From Sweltsa coloradensis (lineage: Eukaryota; Arthropoda; Insecta; Plecoptera; Chloroperlidae), in assembly GCA_024449915.1 (NCBI GenBank), contig JAMZAV010002203.1, positions 59,908 through 123,907 of the forward strand: a stretch of DNA of 64,000 nucleotides, in the 5' to 3' direction. Positions 32,078 to 46,578 of this stretch are shown one piece after another. The notes beneath the pieces are model-generated. The model made no database searches. It saw nothing but the letters and a program-made list of their open reading frames with translations, and was not told the DNA's origin. Made by a program: the position numbers and the translations under genes. Within the stretch, counting starts at the first letter, position 1, and each line of letters starts with the position of its first letter.

Positions 32078-35000
32078 GGATACTCAGTTACAGGTGTAGG
32101 ATGCTCAGCTACAGGTGTAGGATACTCAGTTACAGGCGTAGGATGCTCACTTACAGGTGTAGGATACTCACTTACAGGTGTAGGATTAAGTTACAGGTGT
32201 AGGATGCTCAGTTACAGGTGTAGGATCTCAGTTACAGGTGTAGGATGCTCAGTTACAGGTGTAGGATACGCAGTAACAGGTGTAGGATGCTCAGTTACAG
32301 GTGTAGAATACTCAGTTACAGGTGTAGGATGCTCAGTAACAGGTGTAGGATGCTCAGTTACAGGTGTCGGATGCTCACTTTCAGGTGTAGGATAAACTCA
32401 CTTTCAGGGGGTTAGGATCTTACTTTTTTGGGGAAAATACTCACGTTTTGGGGAAGATCTCTTTTTTAGTTGTAGGATGCTCACTTGGAGGTGTTAGATA
32501 CTCACTTTCAGTGTGGATACTCTCTTTTTAGGTGAAGGATTCATCTCATGTGTAGGATACCACTTTTTAGGTGTAGGATACTCTTTTTCAGGTGAAGGAT
32601 ATCACATTCGCTGTAGGCTACATACTTTCAGGTAAAGGAAACTTACTTTCAGGTCTAGGATGCTCACTTTCATATGTAGGATACGTACTTTCAGGTGCAG
32701 GATGTTCCCTTTCCAGGTGAAGATCTTACTAAAAAGGGGTAGGAAAACTCACTTTTTAGGTGTAGGGTCTTCTTTTTTGGTGCAGGTTCTCCTTTTAGGT
32801 GGATGCTCACTTTCAGGTGAAGAATATTCACTTCAGGTGTGGATACTCTTTTTCTGGTGTAGATGCTCACTTTCGTGTGGAGCTCCTTCAGTTTTAGGTA
32901 CTCACTTTCGGTGTAGGATGCTCACTTTCAGGTGTAGGAGACTTACTTTCAGGTGAAGGGAATCCTTTTACGTTTCGGAAACTCACTTTTTTTTTGTGTA
33001 GGAACTCTTTTTCACGTGTAGGATACTCACTTTCAGGTGTAGGGGTACTCCCTTTCACGGTAGGGGGTCTCACTTTAACGTGTAGGGGTACTCTTTTCAA
33101 ATGTAGGTATTCCATTTTAGGTGTAGGATACTCTTTTCATGTGAAAGATCTCCTTTCACGTTAGGGGTACTCACTTTTAGTGAAGGATACTCACTTTCAG
33201 GTGTAGGTACTCAATTTTACGTGTAGGATACCACTTTCAGGTGTAGGTACTCATTTTAAAGGGATGGATGCTCGCTTCCAGGTGAAGGTCTCACTTTCAC
33301 GTGTAGGATACTCATTTCAGGGGTAGGGTAAATCACTTTCCGGTGAAGGATATGACTTTCAGGTGTAAAAACTCACATTCATGTGTAGGGTACTCTCTTT
33401 CGGTGTGATATCACTTTTAGGGGTAGGGGTCCACTTTTTTTCGTGTGGATCTCACTTTTGGGGTTTGGATACTCATTTGGGTGTGGTCTCACTTTCGTTA
33501 GGTCCCACTTTCAGGAAAAAGGAAATCACTTTAAGGTGTAGGATACTCACTTTCACGTGTAGGATACTCACTTCTGATGTAAGATTCTCACTTTTCAGGG
33601 TAGATACTCACTTTCACGTGTAGGATAAACGTACTTTTAGGTGTAGGATACTCACTTTTAGGTGGAGGAACTCCTTATTGTAGGTACTCCCCTTTTAGGT
33701 GTAGGATACTCACTTTTTATGTGGGATACTCACTTTCAGGTGTATGATACTCACTTTCAGGTGTAGGAAAATAACTTTTAGTGAAGGATCTCAATTTCCG
33801 GTGTAGGATACGCACTTTCAGTGTAGGAGACCACTTTTCATGTTAAGGATACTCACTTTTGTGTAGGGATACTCACTTTCACGTAAAGGTATCACATTTA
33901 CGTTAAATACTCTTTTTCCCCGTGTAGATCTCATTTTTAGGTGTAGGGACTCCTTTTACGTGTAGGTACCACTTTCACGTGTAAGATACTCACTTTCAGG
34001 TGTAGGATACTCACTTTTTTGATGTATATACTCACTTTTTTGGTGTAGGGTACTCAATTTTTAGGTGTCGGGAAAATCAAATTTTAGTGAGGGTACTCAC
34101 TGTCAGGGTAGGATACTCACTTTCAGGTGTAGGATGCTCACTTTCAGGTGGTAGGTACTCACATTTACGTGTAGGATCTCACTTTCGGGGTGGATACTCA
34201 CTTTCAGGTAAAACTCACTTTCCCCCGGGAGGATACTTACTTTTCACGTGTAGATACTTACTTTCAGGTGAAGATGCCTCTTCCGGTTAGGATCTCACTT
34301 TCACGTGAGGAACTCATTTCCGGTGAGGTTCTTACTTTCAGTTGTAGGGTAATCACTTTCCGGGGTTAAAATACTTTCTTTCAGGTTAGGGTACTCACAT
34401 TTATTGTAGGATACTCATTTTAGGTGTAGGATCTCACTTTTAGGGGTAGGGTACTCATTTTCAAGGGGTAGGATTTCACTTTTTTGTGTAGGATACTCAC
34501 TTTGCGGGGTAGGATACCACTTTCAGGTTTAGGGTCCACTTTGATGTGTAGGATACTCACTTAAAGGTGTAGGTACTCACTTTTTACGGTAGGTACTCCT
34601 TTCCGGGGGTAGGATCTTACTTTCAGTTGTAGGAAATCACTTACCGGTTAAAATACTTACTTTCAGGTGTAGGATACTCACATTTATTGTAGGAACTCAA
34701 TTTTTTGGTGTAGGATACTCACTTTCAGGTGTGGATCTCATTTTTTTGGGGTGGATATTCACTTTCAATTGTTAGGATACCACTTTGCGGGGTAGGATAC
34801 TCACTTTCGGGTTTTGGATCTCACTTTGATGTGTAGGATACTCACTTACAGGTGTAGATACTCATTTTAGGTGTAAAGGGTACTCCTTTCACTGAAGGAT
34901 ACTCACTTTTTAGGTGTAGGGAAATCACTTTCGGGGTAAAATACTCCCCTTTCAGGGGTGGATATTCACTTTCCGGGGTAGGATACTACTTTCGGTGTCG

Positions 35001-38000
35001 GATCCACTTTTCGGTGTGATACCCTTTCCGGTTAAAAATCTCATTTCAGGGGTAGGATCTCCCTTTTTTTTTTTTGTAGGGAAAATCAAATTTTCCCTTG
35101 TAGGAATCATTTTCCCGGGTAAGATACTCACTTTTTTTCGTGTAGGGTACTCCTTTCAGGATAAGTTTCCACTTTCAGATGTAGGGTACTCACTTTTCTA
35201 GGTGTAGGATACTCACTTTCAGGTGTTAAAACCACTTTTACGTGTAGGATCTCACTTTCAGGTGAAGGATACTCACTTTCAGGGTAGGGTGTCACTTCAG
35301 GTGTAGATTTTTACTTTCACGTGTAGGATACTCCTTTCACGTGTAGGTTTCTCCTTTCAGGTGTAGATACTCACTTTCAAGTAGGGGTGCTCCTTTTAGG
35401 GTAGATCCAATTCCACGTTAGGATACTCACTTTTAGGTGTGGTACTCACTTTCCGGTGTAGGATCTCACTTGAAGGTGTGGGGACCCACTTTCATGTAAA
35501 GATACCACTTTTCGGTGGGATATCCTTTCAGGTGGGACACTCACTTTACGTGTAGGATACTCAATTTAGGTGCAGGAACTCACTTTTTGGGGTAGGTATT
35601 CGTTTTAGGGGTAATCTCCTTTTTTGGTGTAGGATTGTACTTCAGGTGTGGATACCATTTTTACTGTAGGGTACTCACCTTCAGGTGAGGATACGCCCTT
35701 TAGGTGTAGGTACTAACTTTCAGTTTTGGATCTCACTTTTAGGAGAAGGATACTCACTTTCAGGTGTGGGATACTCATTTCACGTGTAGGGACTTACTTT
35801 TAGGTGTAGGATACTCATTTCACGTGTAGGGGGGCTACTTTTTACGTGTAGGATACTCTTTTTCCGTGTGGATACCATTTCGGGGTTTGGGTTCTCATTT
35901 CACGGAAGGATACTCACTTTTACGTGTAGGATACTCACTTTCACGTGTAAAAAAATACTCACTTTAAGTGAAGGATACTCCTTTCAGGTGTAGGGTACTC
36001 AATTTAAAAAAGTGTAGGGTACTCACTTTCAGGGGTAGGTTACTCACTTTAGGTATGATGCTCGCTTTCAGGTGTGGATACTTCTTTCACGTGTAGGAAA
36101 AACTCCTTTTACGGGAAGGTACTCCTTTTAGGGGTAGGATAAACACTTTCCGGTGTAGTCTGACTTTCAGGTGTAGGATACTCACATTTATGTGTAGGGT
36201 ACTCACTTTTTTTAGGTGTAGGATACTCACCTTTAGGTGCAGGTCACTCACTTTTACGTGTAGGATACTCACTTTTAGGTTAGGATACTTTTTTGCAGGT
36301 TAGAATACTCATTTTTGGGGTAGGATACTCACTTTCAGGGGTAGGAGACTCACTTTTAGGTGTAGGTACTCCTTTCACGTGTAGGATACTCCTTCTAGAT
36401 GTAGGATGCTCCTTCTAGGTGTAGGTACTCACTTTTTCACGTGTAGGTAGTCACTTTCAGTGTGGATACCACTTTCAGGTGTGGGTACCCTTTCACGTTT
36501 TAGGATCTCAATTTTCCGGGAGGGTACCATTTCAGGTGTAGGATGGTCCTTTTAGGTTTAAAAAACTCATTTTTTCGTGTAGGGTACTCATTTCTTGGTA
36601 GGAACTCACTTCGCGGTTAGGGTACTCACTTCAGGGTTTAGGATACTCACTTTCATGTTAGGAAAACCCCTTTGGTGTAGGGTCCCTTTCAGGTGTAGGG
36701 TCCAAATTTCACGTGCAGGATACTCACTTTTTGGTGTAGGATCTCCTTTTTTTGTTAGGATACTCCCTTTCAAGTAGGGGTACTCACTTTTTTCCCGGGG
36801 TAGGGGCTAACTTTCAGGTGTCGGATACCACTTTCCCGGTGTAGGATACTATTTTCCGGTGAAAAGGATCTCACTTTCAGGTGTAGGTTACTCACTTTTT
36901 TGGGGTAGGAAACTCACTTTCCGGGGGAAGATATCCTTTTTTACGTGTAGGATCTCCTTTTAGGAGTAAGATACCCAATTTTAGATGTAGGTCTCACTTT
37001 CAGGGGTTAGGATACTCATTCCAGGGGTAGGATCCACTTTTTCGTGAAGGATCTCATTTCAGGGGAAGGATACTCACTTTCAGGACTAGATCTACTTTAG
37101 GTGTAGATTCTTTTTTCACGTGTAGGATACTCACTTTTACGTGTGGATACTCACTTTCAGGTGTAGGATACTCACTTTCAGAAATGATGCTCACTTTTAG
37201 GGGTATGTACCAATTCCCGTGTGGAACTCACTTTTTTGGTGTAGGATCTCACTTTCCGGGGGTAGGATACCGCTTGAAGGGGTAGGAGACCCCCTTTCAT
37301 GTAAAAGGGTCTCACTTTTAGTGTGGATACCACTTTCAGGGGTGGGACACTCACTTTTACGGAAAAATACTCAATTTCAGGGGTAGGAAAACTCACCCTT
37401 TTTAGGTGTGGATCTCACTTTCCGGTGTAGAATACTCCTCTTTGGTGGGAGATACTCACTTTAGGTGTAGGGTATTTATTTTTTTGGTGTGGTTTCTTTT
37501 TCTGTGTAGGATTGTCACTTTCGGGGTAGGATACTCTTTTTTAGTGTAGGATACTAAATTTCAGGGGTAGGATCTCATTTTTATGTGAAAGATACTCCTT
37601 TCAGGTAGGATACTCCTTTCAGGTGAAGGATACTCACTTTCAGGGTGGATACCAATTTAACGGGGAATACTCCTTTCAGGTGTGGATACCCACTTTAAGT
37701 ATATAATGCTCGTTTTCAGGTGTGGATACTTACTTTCACGTGTAGGATACTCCTTTCAGGTGAAGGATACTCACTTTTTCAGGTGTAGGTAATCACTTTT
37801 TTCGGGTTTTTTGGATCTGACTTTCAGGTGAGAACTCAATTATTTAGGATACTCCCTTTCAGGTGTAGGATCTCACTTTTTTGGTGTAGGGTACTCCTTT
37901 CACGTGTGGTCTCCTTCTAGATGTAGGGTGCCACTTTCAGGTGTAGGAACTCCTTTTACGAGTAGGATAGTCACTTTCAGGGGTAGGATATTCACTTTCG

Positions 38001-41000
38001 GTGTAGGATACTCCTTTCACGGTAGGGTACTCACTTTCACGTGTAGTACTCACTTTTAGGTGTAGGGTCTCATTTTAGGTGAAAAATACTCTTTTTACGT
38101 GTAGGTACCCCTTTCTTTGTAGGATTTCCCCTTTGCGGTGTAGGATACTCCTTTCAGGTTTTAGGATACTCCTTTCAGTGGGGAGGATACTCACTTACAG
38201 GTGTAAATACTCACTTTCAGGTGAGGATACTCACTTTCAGTGTAGGGTACTCCAAATTTTTCGTGTGGATACTCACTTTCGGTGTAGGATACTCATTTCA
38301 GGGGAAATACTCCTTTTTAGGGGTAGGTATCCTTTCAGAATTAGGGGTACTCACTTTTAGGTTAGGATACCACTTTCACGTGTAGGGTACTCACTTTTAG
38401 ATGTGGATTCTCACTTTCAGGTGTAATCTCACATTAACGTGTAGGGTGTCACTTTAAGGGGTAGGGTCTTACTTTTAGGTGTTGGGGGTACTCACTTTCC
38501 CCTTTAAGGGTACTCACTTTCACGTGTAGGGTACTCCTTTCAGGTTAGGATGCTCACTTTTAGGTGAAAAATACTCTTTTCACTGTGGTACTCCTTTCCC
38601 CGGGGTAGGATACTTACTTTCGGTGTGGGAAATCCTTTCAGATGAAGGATACTCACTTTCATGTGTAGGAACTCCTTTCAGGTGTAGGATACTCACTTTT
38701 AGGTGTGGGATGCTCACTTTTAGGTTATGATCTCACTTTCAGGTGTAGGAAAAAAAATAACTTTTAGGGGAAGGAACTCAATTTCCGGGTAGGATACGCC
38801 TTTCAGGTGTAGGTCTCACTTTCATGTTTTGGGTACTCACTTAAATTTAGGATATCACTTTCACGTGAAGGATCTCACATTTTCGTGTAGGATACTCTTT
38901 TCCGTGAGGGTACTCACTTTCAGGTGTAGGAGACTCACTTTTCAGGTGTAGGATACTCACTTCACGTGTAATTCTCACTTTCAGGGGTAGGGTACTCACT
39001 TTCAGATTATAAAACTCACTGCAGGTGTAGGATACTCACTTTCAGGTGTAGGGTTCTCACTTTCGGTGTAGGATATCACTTTTAGGTGTAGAAAAACCCT
39101 TTTAAAGTGTAGGATACTTACTTTCACGTGTAGGATACTTACTTTCAGGTGAAGGTGCTCTCTTCCAGTGTGGGTACTCACTTTCACTTTTAGGATACTC
39201 ATTTCCGGTAGGATACTTACTTTTTAGGTGTAGATAATCACTTTCCGGGGTAGGATACTTCTTTTAGGTGTAGGATACTCCAAATTTATGTGTAGATACT
39301 CAATTTTATGTGTAGGATACTCCTTTCAGGTAGGGTACTCCTTTCAGGTGTGGATATTCACTTTCACGTGAAGTCTCACTTTTCAGGGGGAGGATACTCA
39401 TTTCAGGTGTAGGATACCCCTTACAGGGTAGGATCCACTTTCGGTTTTTGATACTCACTATTACTGTGGATACTCACCTTCAGGGGGAAGGTCGCACTTT
39501 TTGGTGAGGATACTAACTTTTTTTGTTAGGATACTCACTTTTAGAGAAGATACCACTTTCAGTGTGGGATACTCACTTTCACGTTAGGGGGACTTCTTTT
39601 AGTGTGAGATACTCACTTTCACGTGTAGGGTACTCACTTTCACGTGTAGGAAAAACTCTTTTTCACGTGTAGGGGCCCCCTTACAGGTGTAGGATTCTCC
39701 TTTCCGTGAACGATACTCATTTTACGTGTAGGATCTCACTTTCACGTAGAGAATTCTCACTTTTACGTGTAAGATACCCTTTTACGTGTAGGATACCACT
39801 TTTTGGGTAGGATACTCATTTTCATGTGAAAGATACTCACTTTCACGTGTAATAATCACTTTTAGGTAAAAGGGTACTCCCTTTTAGGTGTAGGATACTC
39901 AAATTTTAAAGTGTAGGATACTCACTTTCAGGTGAAGATACTCCTTTAAGGTATAGGTCCGCTTTCAGGTGTGGTACCTTCTTTCACGTGTAGAATCTCA
40001 CTTTCCGGGGAAGGTACTCACTTTCAGGTGTAGGATAATCACTTTCCGGTGTAGGATACTCACTTTCAGGTTAGGATCTCACATTCTGTGTAAATACTCA
40101 CTTTAAGGTGTAGGATACTCACTTTAGTGTAGGTTTCTCACTTTTTGGGGTAGGGTACTCACTTTCACGGTAGGTACTTACTTCTGATGAGGTCCACTTT
40201 CAGGGGTAGGATATACTTTTACGTGTAGGATATCACTTTTAGGTGATGGAAAATCACTTTCGGTGTGGTACTCATTTCACGTGTAGGATACTCACTTTGC
40301 GGGGTAGGTACTCACTTTCAGGGGTAGGATATTCACTTTCACGTGAAGGATCTCACTTTCAGGTGGAGGTACTCACTTTCAGGTGTAGGATCTCACTTAC
40401 AGGGGTAGGGTACTCATTTCAGGTTTAGGGATACCACTATTACGTGTAGGGTCTCCCTTCAGGGGAAGGAACCACTTTAGGTGTAGGTACAACCTTTATG
40501 TAAGGATACTCCTTTTAGGAAAGGATACTCACTTTCGGGGTGGGATACTCACTTTCACGTGTAGAGACTTACTTCGGGGTGAGATACTCACTTTCAGTGT
40601 AGGATACTCACTTTTAGTAAGGATACTCTTTTTTCCCTGTAGGGTACTCACTTACAGGGGTAGGATTCTCTCTTTTTCCCTGAACGTACCACTTTTCGGT
40701 AGGGTCTCCTTTCACGTAGAAATTTTCACTTTTTTCGTGTAAATACTCACTTTCACGTGTAGGATACTCACTTTCAGGTGTAGGATACTCATTTTTTATT
40801 GAAAAGATACTCACTTTCACGGTAGGATAATCACTTTCGGTAAGGATACTCACTTTCAGGGGTTTGGATACTCAATTTAAAAGTGTAGGATCCACTTTCA
40901 GGTGAAGGATCTCACTTTTAAAGGTTGGATGCTCGCTTTCAGGTGTAGGATACCTTCTTTACGTGTAGAATCTCACTTTCCGGTGAGGTACTCACTTTCG

Positions 41001-44000
41001 GGTAGGATAACCTTTCCGGGGTAGGATACTCACTTTCACGTGTAGGATACTCACATTCATGTGTAACGGTACTCACTTTCAGGTGGGGTACTCCTTTGGT
41101 GTGGGTACTCACTTTCACGGTTGGATACTCATTTTAGGGTTTTCGATCTTATTTGCAGGTGTAAAATACTCCTTTTCACGTGTAGATCTCACTTTCAGTT
41201 AGGATACTCACTTTTAGGGGAGGTACTCACTATCACGTGTAGGATACTCACTTCTAATTTTTTGGTGCTCCTTTCGGTGTAGGATCTCACTTTCACTTAG
41301 GATAGTCACTCTCAGGTTGGATATCACTTTCAGGGTGGGGTACTCACTTTCACCTGTAGGGTACTCACTTTCCCGTGTAGGATACTCACTTTCAGGTGTA
41401 GGTGCTCCTTTTGGGGGGAAAAATACTCATTTTTTTTCTGTAGATACTCACTTTCTTTTGTAGGAACTCCTTTGCGGGGTGGGTACCACTTTGGTTTAGG
41501 AAATCACTTTCAGTGTAGGATACTAAAATTTCAGGGGTAGAAAAATCACTTTCAGGTGTAGGATACTCCTTTCAAGTTAGGAAAATCACTTTTAGGTGTT
41601 TGGATACTTTACTTTCAGGGGTAGGGGTACCCCTTTTTGGTGTAGGATTTCTACTTTTCCCGGGGTAGGATACTAAAATTTCAGGTGGCGGGTCCCCACT
41701 TTCCCGGGGAAGGATTCTCACTTTCCGGGAAGGATACTTACTTTTTAGGTGTAGGATACTCACTTTTCGGGGTAGGAAAACTCACTTTCCGTTGTAGGAA
41801 ATCCCCTTTCCGGGTAAAAATTTCTCACTTTCCCCGTGTAGGATATCACTTTCAGGAGTAAGATACCCACTTTTCCCGATGTAGGATACTCCCCTTTTTA
41901 GGGGTAAGGTACTCACTTTCAGGGGTAGGGTACCACTTTTACGGGTGGATACTCACTTTCAGGTGAAGGGGGTACTCACTTTTATTAGTAGGAAGGGTCA
42001 CCTTTTAAAGGGGGAGGATTCTTACTTTCACCCTGTAGGATACCACTTCCCCGTGTAGGTTTTCTCACTTTAGGTGTAGGGGTACTCCCCTTTCAGAAGA
42101 GGATGCTTTACTTTAGGGTATGATACTCAATTCCCGTGTAGGAACCCCACTTTTTAGGTGTAGGATACTCCTTTTTTGGGGTTTTGGATAATCACTTGAA
42201 GGGGTAGGAGACTCCTTTTATGTAAAAGGTACTCACTTTTACGTGTAGGGTACTCACTTTCAGGGGGTTTTGGGGCACTCTTTTTCACGTGTTTTGGATC
42301 TAAATTTTTAAAGGGGTAGGTACCACTTTTTAGGCGTAGGAAAACTACTTTCCGGTGTAGGGTACTCCCCTTTTCAGGGTTTCAGGATACTCACTTTTGG
42401 TGTAGGATATTCAGTTTTTGGTGGGAAAGGGTCTCACTTTTAGGGGTAGGATTGTCACTTTTAGGGGTAGGATAAATAAATTTTACGTGTAGGTTTATAA
42501 AATTTCAGGTGTAGGATACTCATTTTCATGTAAAAGATACTCACTTTTACGTGTAGGATACTCACTTTACAGGTGAAGGATACTCACTTTCAGTTGTAAA
42601 ATACTCCCAAATTTAAAAAAGGGAGATACCCTTTTAGGTGTAAAGGGTACTCCTTAAAAAGGGATAGGATGCTCGCTTTTCCCCGGTGTAGGATACTTAC
42701 TTTACGGTAGGGATACTCCTTTTCCCGGGGGAAGGGTACTCAAATTTTTGGGTGGATAAACACTTTTCCGGTGTAGGATACTGACTTTAAGGGGTAGGGA
42801 TACTCACATTCATGTGTAGGATGCTCACTTTTAGGTGTAGGATACTCACTTTTTAGGGGGTAGGATCCCCACTTTCACGTGTAGGATACTCACTTTTAGG
42901 GGTAAAGGGTACTTATTTGCGGGGGTAAAGGGTACCCCACTTTTTAGGTGTTTGGATACTCACTTTTTTGGGGTAAAGGAAAACTCCAAATTTCACGTGT
43001 AAAGGGTACTCACTTTTAAAATGTAGGGGGCTCACTTTCGGGGTAGGATACTCACTTTTCACGTGTAGGATAGTAAAATTTTAGGTGTTTTGGGTACTCA
43101 CTTTCAGGTGTAGGGGTACCATTTTTTACGTGTAGGGGAAATCACTTTCACGTGTAGGATACTCCTTTCAGGTGTAGGAGCTCACTTTTAGGTTGGAAAA
43201 ATTTCTCTTTTTTCGTGTAGGACACTTACTTTTTAAAGGGGGTAGGATACTCCTTTCAGGTGTAGGATACTCCCCTTTTTACGTTAGGGTACCACTTTTA
43301 GGTTTTAGGAACTCCTTTCAGGTGTAGGGTACTCCCTTTTAAGGGGTAGGTACTCCCCTTTTCCCGGGGTAGGATACTCACTTTCCGGTGAAGGAAAACT
43401 CCCCTTTCAGGGGAGGATACTCCCTTTTTTTGGTGTAGGAAAAATCCCCTTTCCCTTTTTAGGAAAATCCTTTGGTGTAAGTACTCCCCTTTCACGTGTA
43501 GGAAAACTCCAATTTTAGGAGTAAGATACCCACTTACAGATGTGGATTTCTCCCCTTTCAGGGTAGGGTACTCACTTTTAGGTGGAGGATACTCCCTTTT
43601 CGGGTAGGATACTCACTTTTTACGTGTAGGATACCTCCCTTTTAGGTGTAGGGTACTCACTTTCAGGTGTTAGGATACTCCACTTTTAGGTGTAGGATAC
43701 CAAATTTTACGTGTAAAGGGTTTCTCACTTTTAGGTGTAGGATACCACTTTCAAAAAGTAGGGGTGCTCACTTTTTGGGGAATGTACTCAAACTCCCGGG
43801 GTAGGATACTCCCCTTTTAGGTGTGGAAAACCCCACTTTTTCCCGGTAGGATACTCATTGAAGGGGTAGGGAAAACTCACTTTCATGTAAAAAGGGTACT
43901 CAATTTTTGGTGTAGGATACTCATTTCAGGGGGGGGAAAGCAAATTTTCCCCGAGTAGGATCTCCCTTTTAGGTGTAGGGTACTCACTTCAGGTGTAGGA

Positions 44001-46578
44001 TCTCACTTTCCCGGGGTAGGTTTCCACTTCAGGTGAGGATACCACTCTCAGGTGGGAGGATACTCACTTTTTTGGTGTAAAAAGGAAAATTCATTTTTTG
44101 GTGTAGGTTACTCACTTTTTAGGGTAGGATTGTCACTTTTAGGTGTAGGATAACCCATTTTCACTGTAGGTACTTACTTTAAGGTTGGGGGTTTTTACTT
44201 TCGGGGTAGGAAAAGTCACTTTTAGGTTTTGGATACTCACTTTCCCGTTGTAAAATACCCACCCTTTTAGGTGTTTGGGGTTTCTCACTTTCCCCGTGTA
44301 GGATCTCACTTTCCGGTGTTGGATACTCACTTTAGGTGTAGGATACTCAATTTTCCCGGGGAAGGATACGGGACTTTTAGGGTAGGATACTCACTTTCAT
44401 GTTTTGGATCTCACTTTCGGTGTAGGGGTACTCACTTTTACGTGGGAAAGGGGCACTCACTTTCAGGGGGTAGGATACTCACTTTCCCCGTGTAGGATAA
44501 ATCCCCATTTACGTGTAGGATACTCACTTTCACCCTTAGGAAAACTCACTTTCAAAGTGTTGGAAACTCACTTTTAAAGGGGTAGGATAAATCACTTTTG
44601 CGGTTTTTGGATACTCAATTCACGTGTAGGATACCCACTTTCAGTGAAGGATACTCACTTCAGGGGTAGGATACTCAAATTTTCCCTGTAGGGTTTTCAC
44701 TTTAAGGTAAGGATGCTCGCTTCCAGGTGTTGGATACCACTTTAAAGGTAGGGGTACTCCCTTTTCCCGGGGAAGGATACCCTTTTGGGGTTTGGATAAT
44801 CACTTTCCGGGGGAGGATATGACTTTCAGGTTAGGTACTCACATTCATGTGAAAAGATTCCACCTTTCACGTGTTTTTTAAAACTCACTTTTTGGGGGAA
44901 AAGGGTACTCACTTTTAGGTGTAGGATACTCAATTTAAAGTGTAAGAATTTTCACTTTTAAGGTAAGGGGCTCGCTTTCAGGGGTAGGGTACTCCTTTCC
45001 CCGGGGGGATACCCCACTTTCCGGGGGAAAAGGGTACTCACTTTTAGGTTTAGGATAATCATTTCCCGGGGGAGGATACGATTTCAGGGGTAGGAAAATC
45101 ACATTTTATGTGTAGGGTACTCACTTTTTAGGGGTAGGGATACTCACTTTCAGGGGTAAAGGATACTTACTTTCACGTGTAGGATACTCACTTTCAGGTG
45201 GAGGATACTCATTCGCGGGGGTTTGGTACTCACTTTCAGGGGTTTGGATAATCACCCTTTCCGGGGTAGGTACTTACTTTTAGGTGTAGGATACCAAATT
45301 TTTTTACGTGTAGGATACTCCCCTTCTAGAGTAGGAAAAGCTCACTTTCCCCGGTTTTTAGGATCTCACTTTCACGTGAGGATAGTCACTTTCAGGTGTG
45401 GATACTCCTTTTTTTTGGTGTAGGATACTCCTTTCAAAGTGGGAAAGGAAACTCCCTTTCACGTGAGGGTACCACTTTTAGGAGGAGGACTTTACTTTTA
45501 GGTAAAACATACTCATTTTCACGTGTAGGATACTCACTTTTTCCCGGGGTAGGATATCAAATTTTATGGTAGGATTAAAAAAACCTTTTTAGGTGTAGGA
45601 TACGCACTTTGGGTGGAGGTTTCTCACTTTCACGTGTAGGGTACTCACTTTTAGGTGTAGGATACTCACTTTAGGGTAGGATATCCCCTTTTAGGGGTAA
45701 GGATACTCACTTTTTCGGGGTAGGATTTCAACTTTTAGGGGTAGGATACTCCCCTTTCCGGTGGAAAGGGGGGGGTTTCTCAATTTCCGGGGGAAGGGTA
45801 CTCACTTTCAGGTGTAGGATAACCCCTTTTCCCGGGGTAGGAAATCATTTCCGGTGTAGGGTCTCATTTCGGTGTAAAATTACTAAATTTCCAAAGTGTA
45901 GGATACTCACTTTTAGGGAAGAATACTCACTTTTCCCGGGGTTTGGAAAACTCACATTTCGGGGTAGGATACTCACTATCAGGTGCAGGAGACTCACTTT
46001 CAAAGTGTAGGATACATAGTTTCAGGGGTAGGATACTCACTTTCAGGTGAAGGATACTCCCCTTCCCAGGTGTAGGTAAATTATTTTCAGGTGTAGGAAA
46101 TTCCCCACTTTTAAAAGGGGTAGGATACTCCAAATTTTTAGGGTAGGATTTCTCACTTTCGGTGTAGGATACTTACTTTCCAAATTTTAGGGTGCTCCCT
46201 TTTTAGGGTTTTGGTTTCTCACCTTCACGTGTAGGGTACTCACCTTTTGGTTAGGATTCCATTTTCCCGGGGTAGGATTCTCATTTTTGGGGTAGGATCT
46301 CACTTTCCCCGTGTAGAATACTCACTTTCAAAAAAGGGGGGGAAGGGGGGATGCCGCTTTCCCGGTGTAGGATACTTTTCTTTTAGGTGTAGGATACTCC
46401 CCTTTCCGGTGTAGGATAAACCCCTTTTTAGGTGTAGGATACTCACTTTCAGGGTACGACATTCACTTTCAGGTGTAGGGTACTCACTTTCACGTGTAGG
46501 ATACTCACTTCCAGGTGTAGGATACTCATTTGCAGGTGTAGGATACTCACTTTCAGGTGTAGGATACTCACTTTCACG
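32078..46578. repeat. Giant 21-bp minisatellite array (~14.5 kb)
   Basis: Tandem copies of a unit of about 21 bases, typified by GGTGTAGGATACTCA plus a short T-rich end; 14.5 kb would hold roughly 690 full units. The first 310 bases use a variant with CAGTTACA and often alternate GATAC with GATGC, suggesting an early 42-bp dimer. Later units use CACTTTCA. Many units read TTTCACGTGTAGG, creating the E-box CACGTG. The edges are clean, but the interior has frequent extra or missing bases in T, C, G and A runs. Four of six frames of the unit lack stops, so the many short frames here are not evidence of coding. Confidence 0.95.

Noticed and set aside
31912..46133. Many 60-152 codon frames, including heptads such as Y-P-T-P-E-S-E that recall the RNA polymerase II tail
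   Set aside because: The 21-bp unit has no stop in four of six frames, so open frames arise automatically, and the interior is too error-prone to support a coding claim.
32078..46578. CRISPR-like array
   Set aside because: Units are contiguous with no unique spacers and the DNA is eukaryotic; it is a minisatellite.
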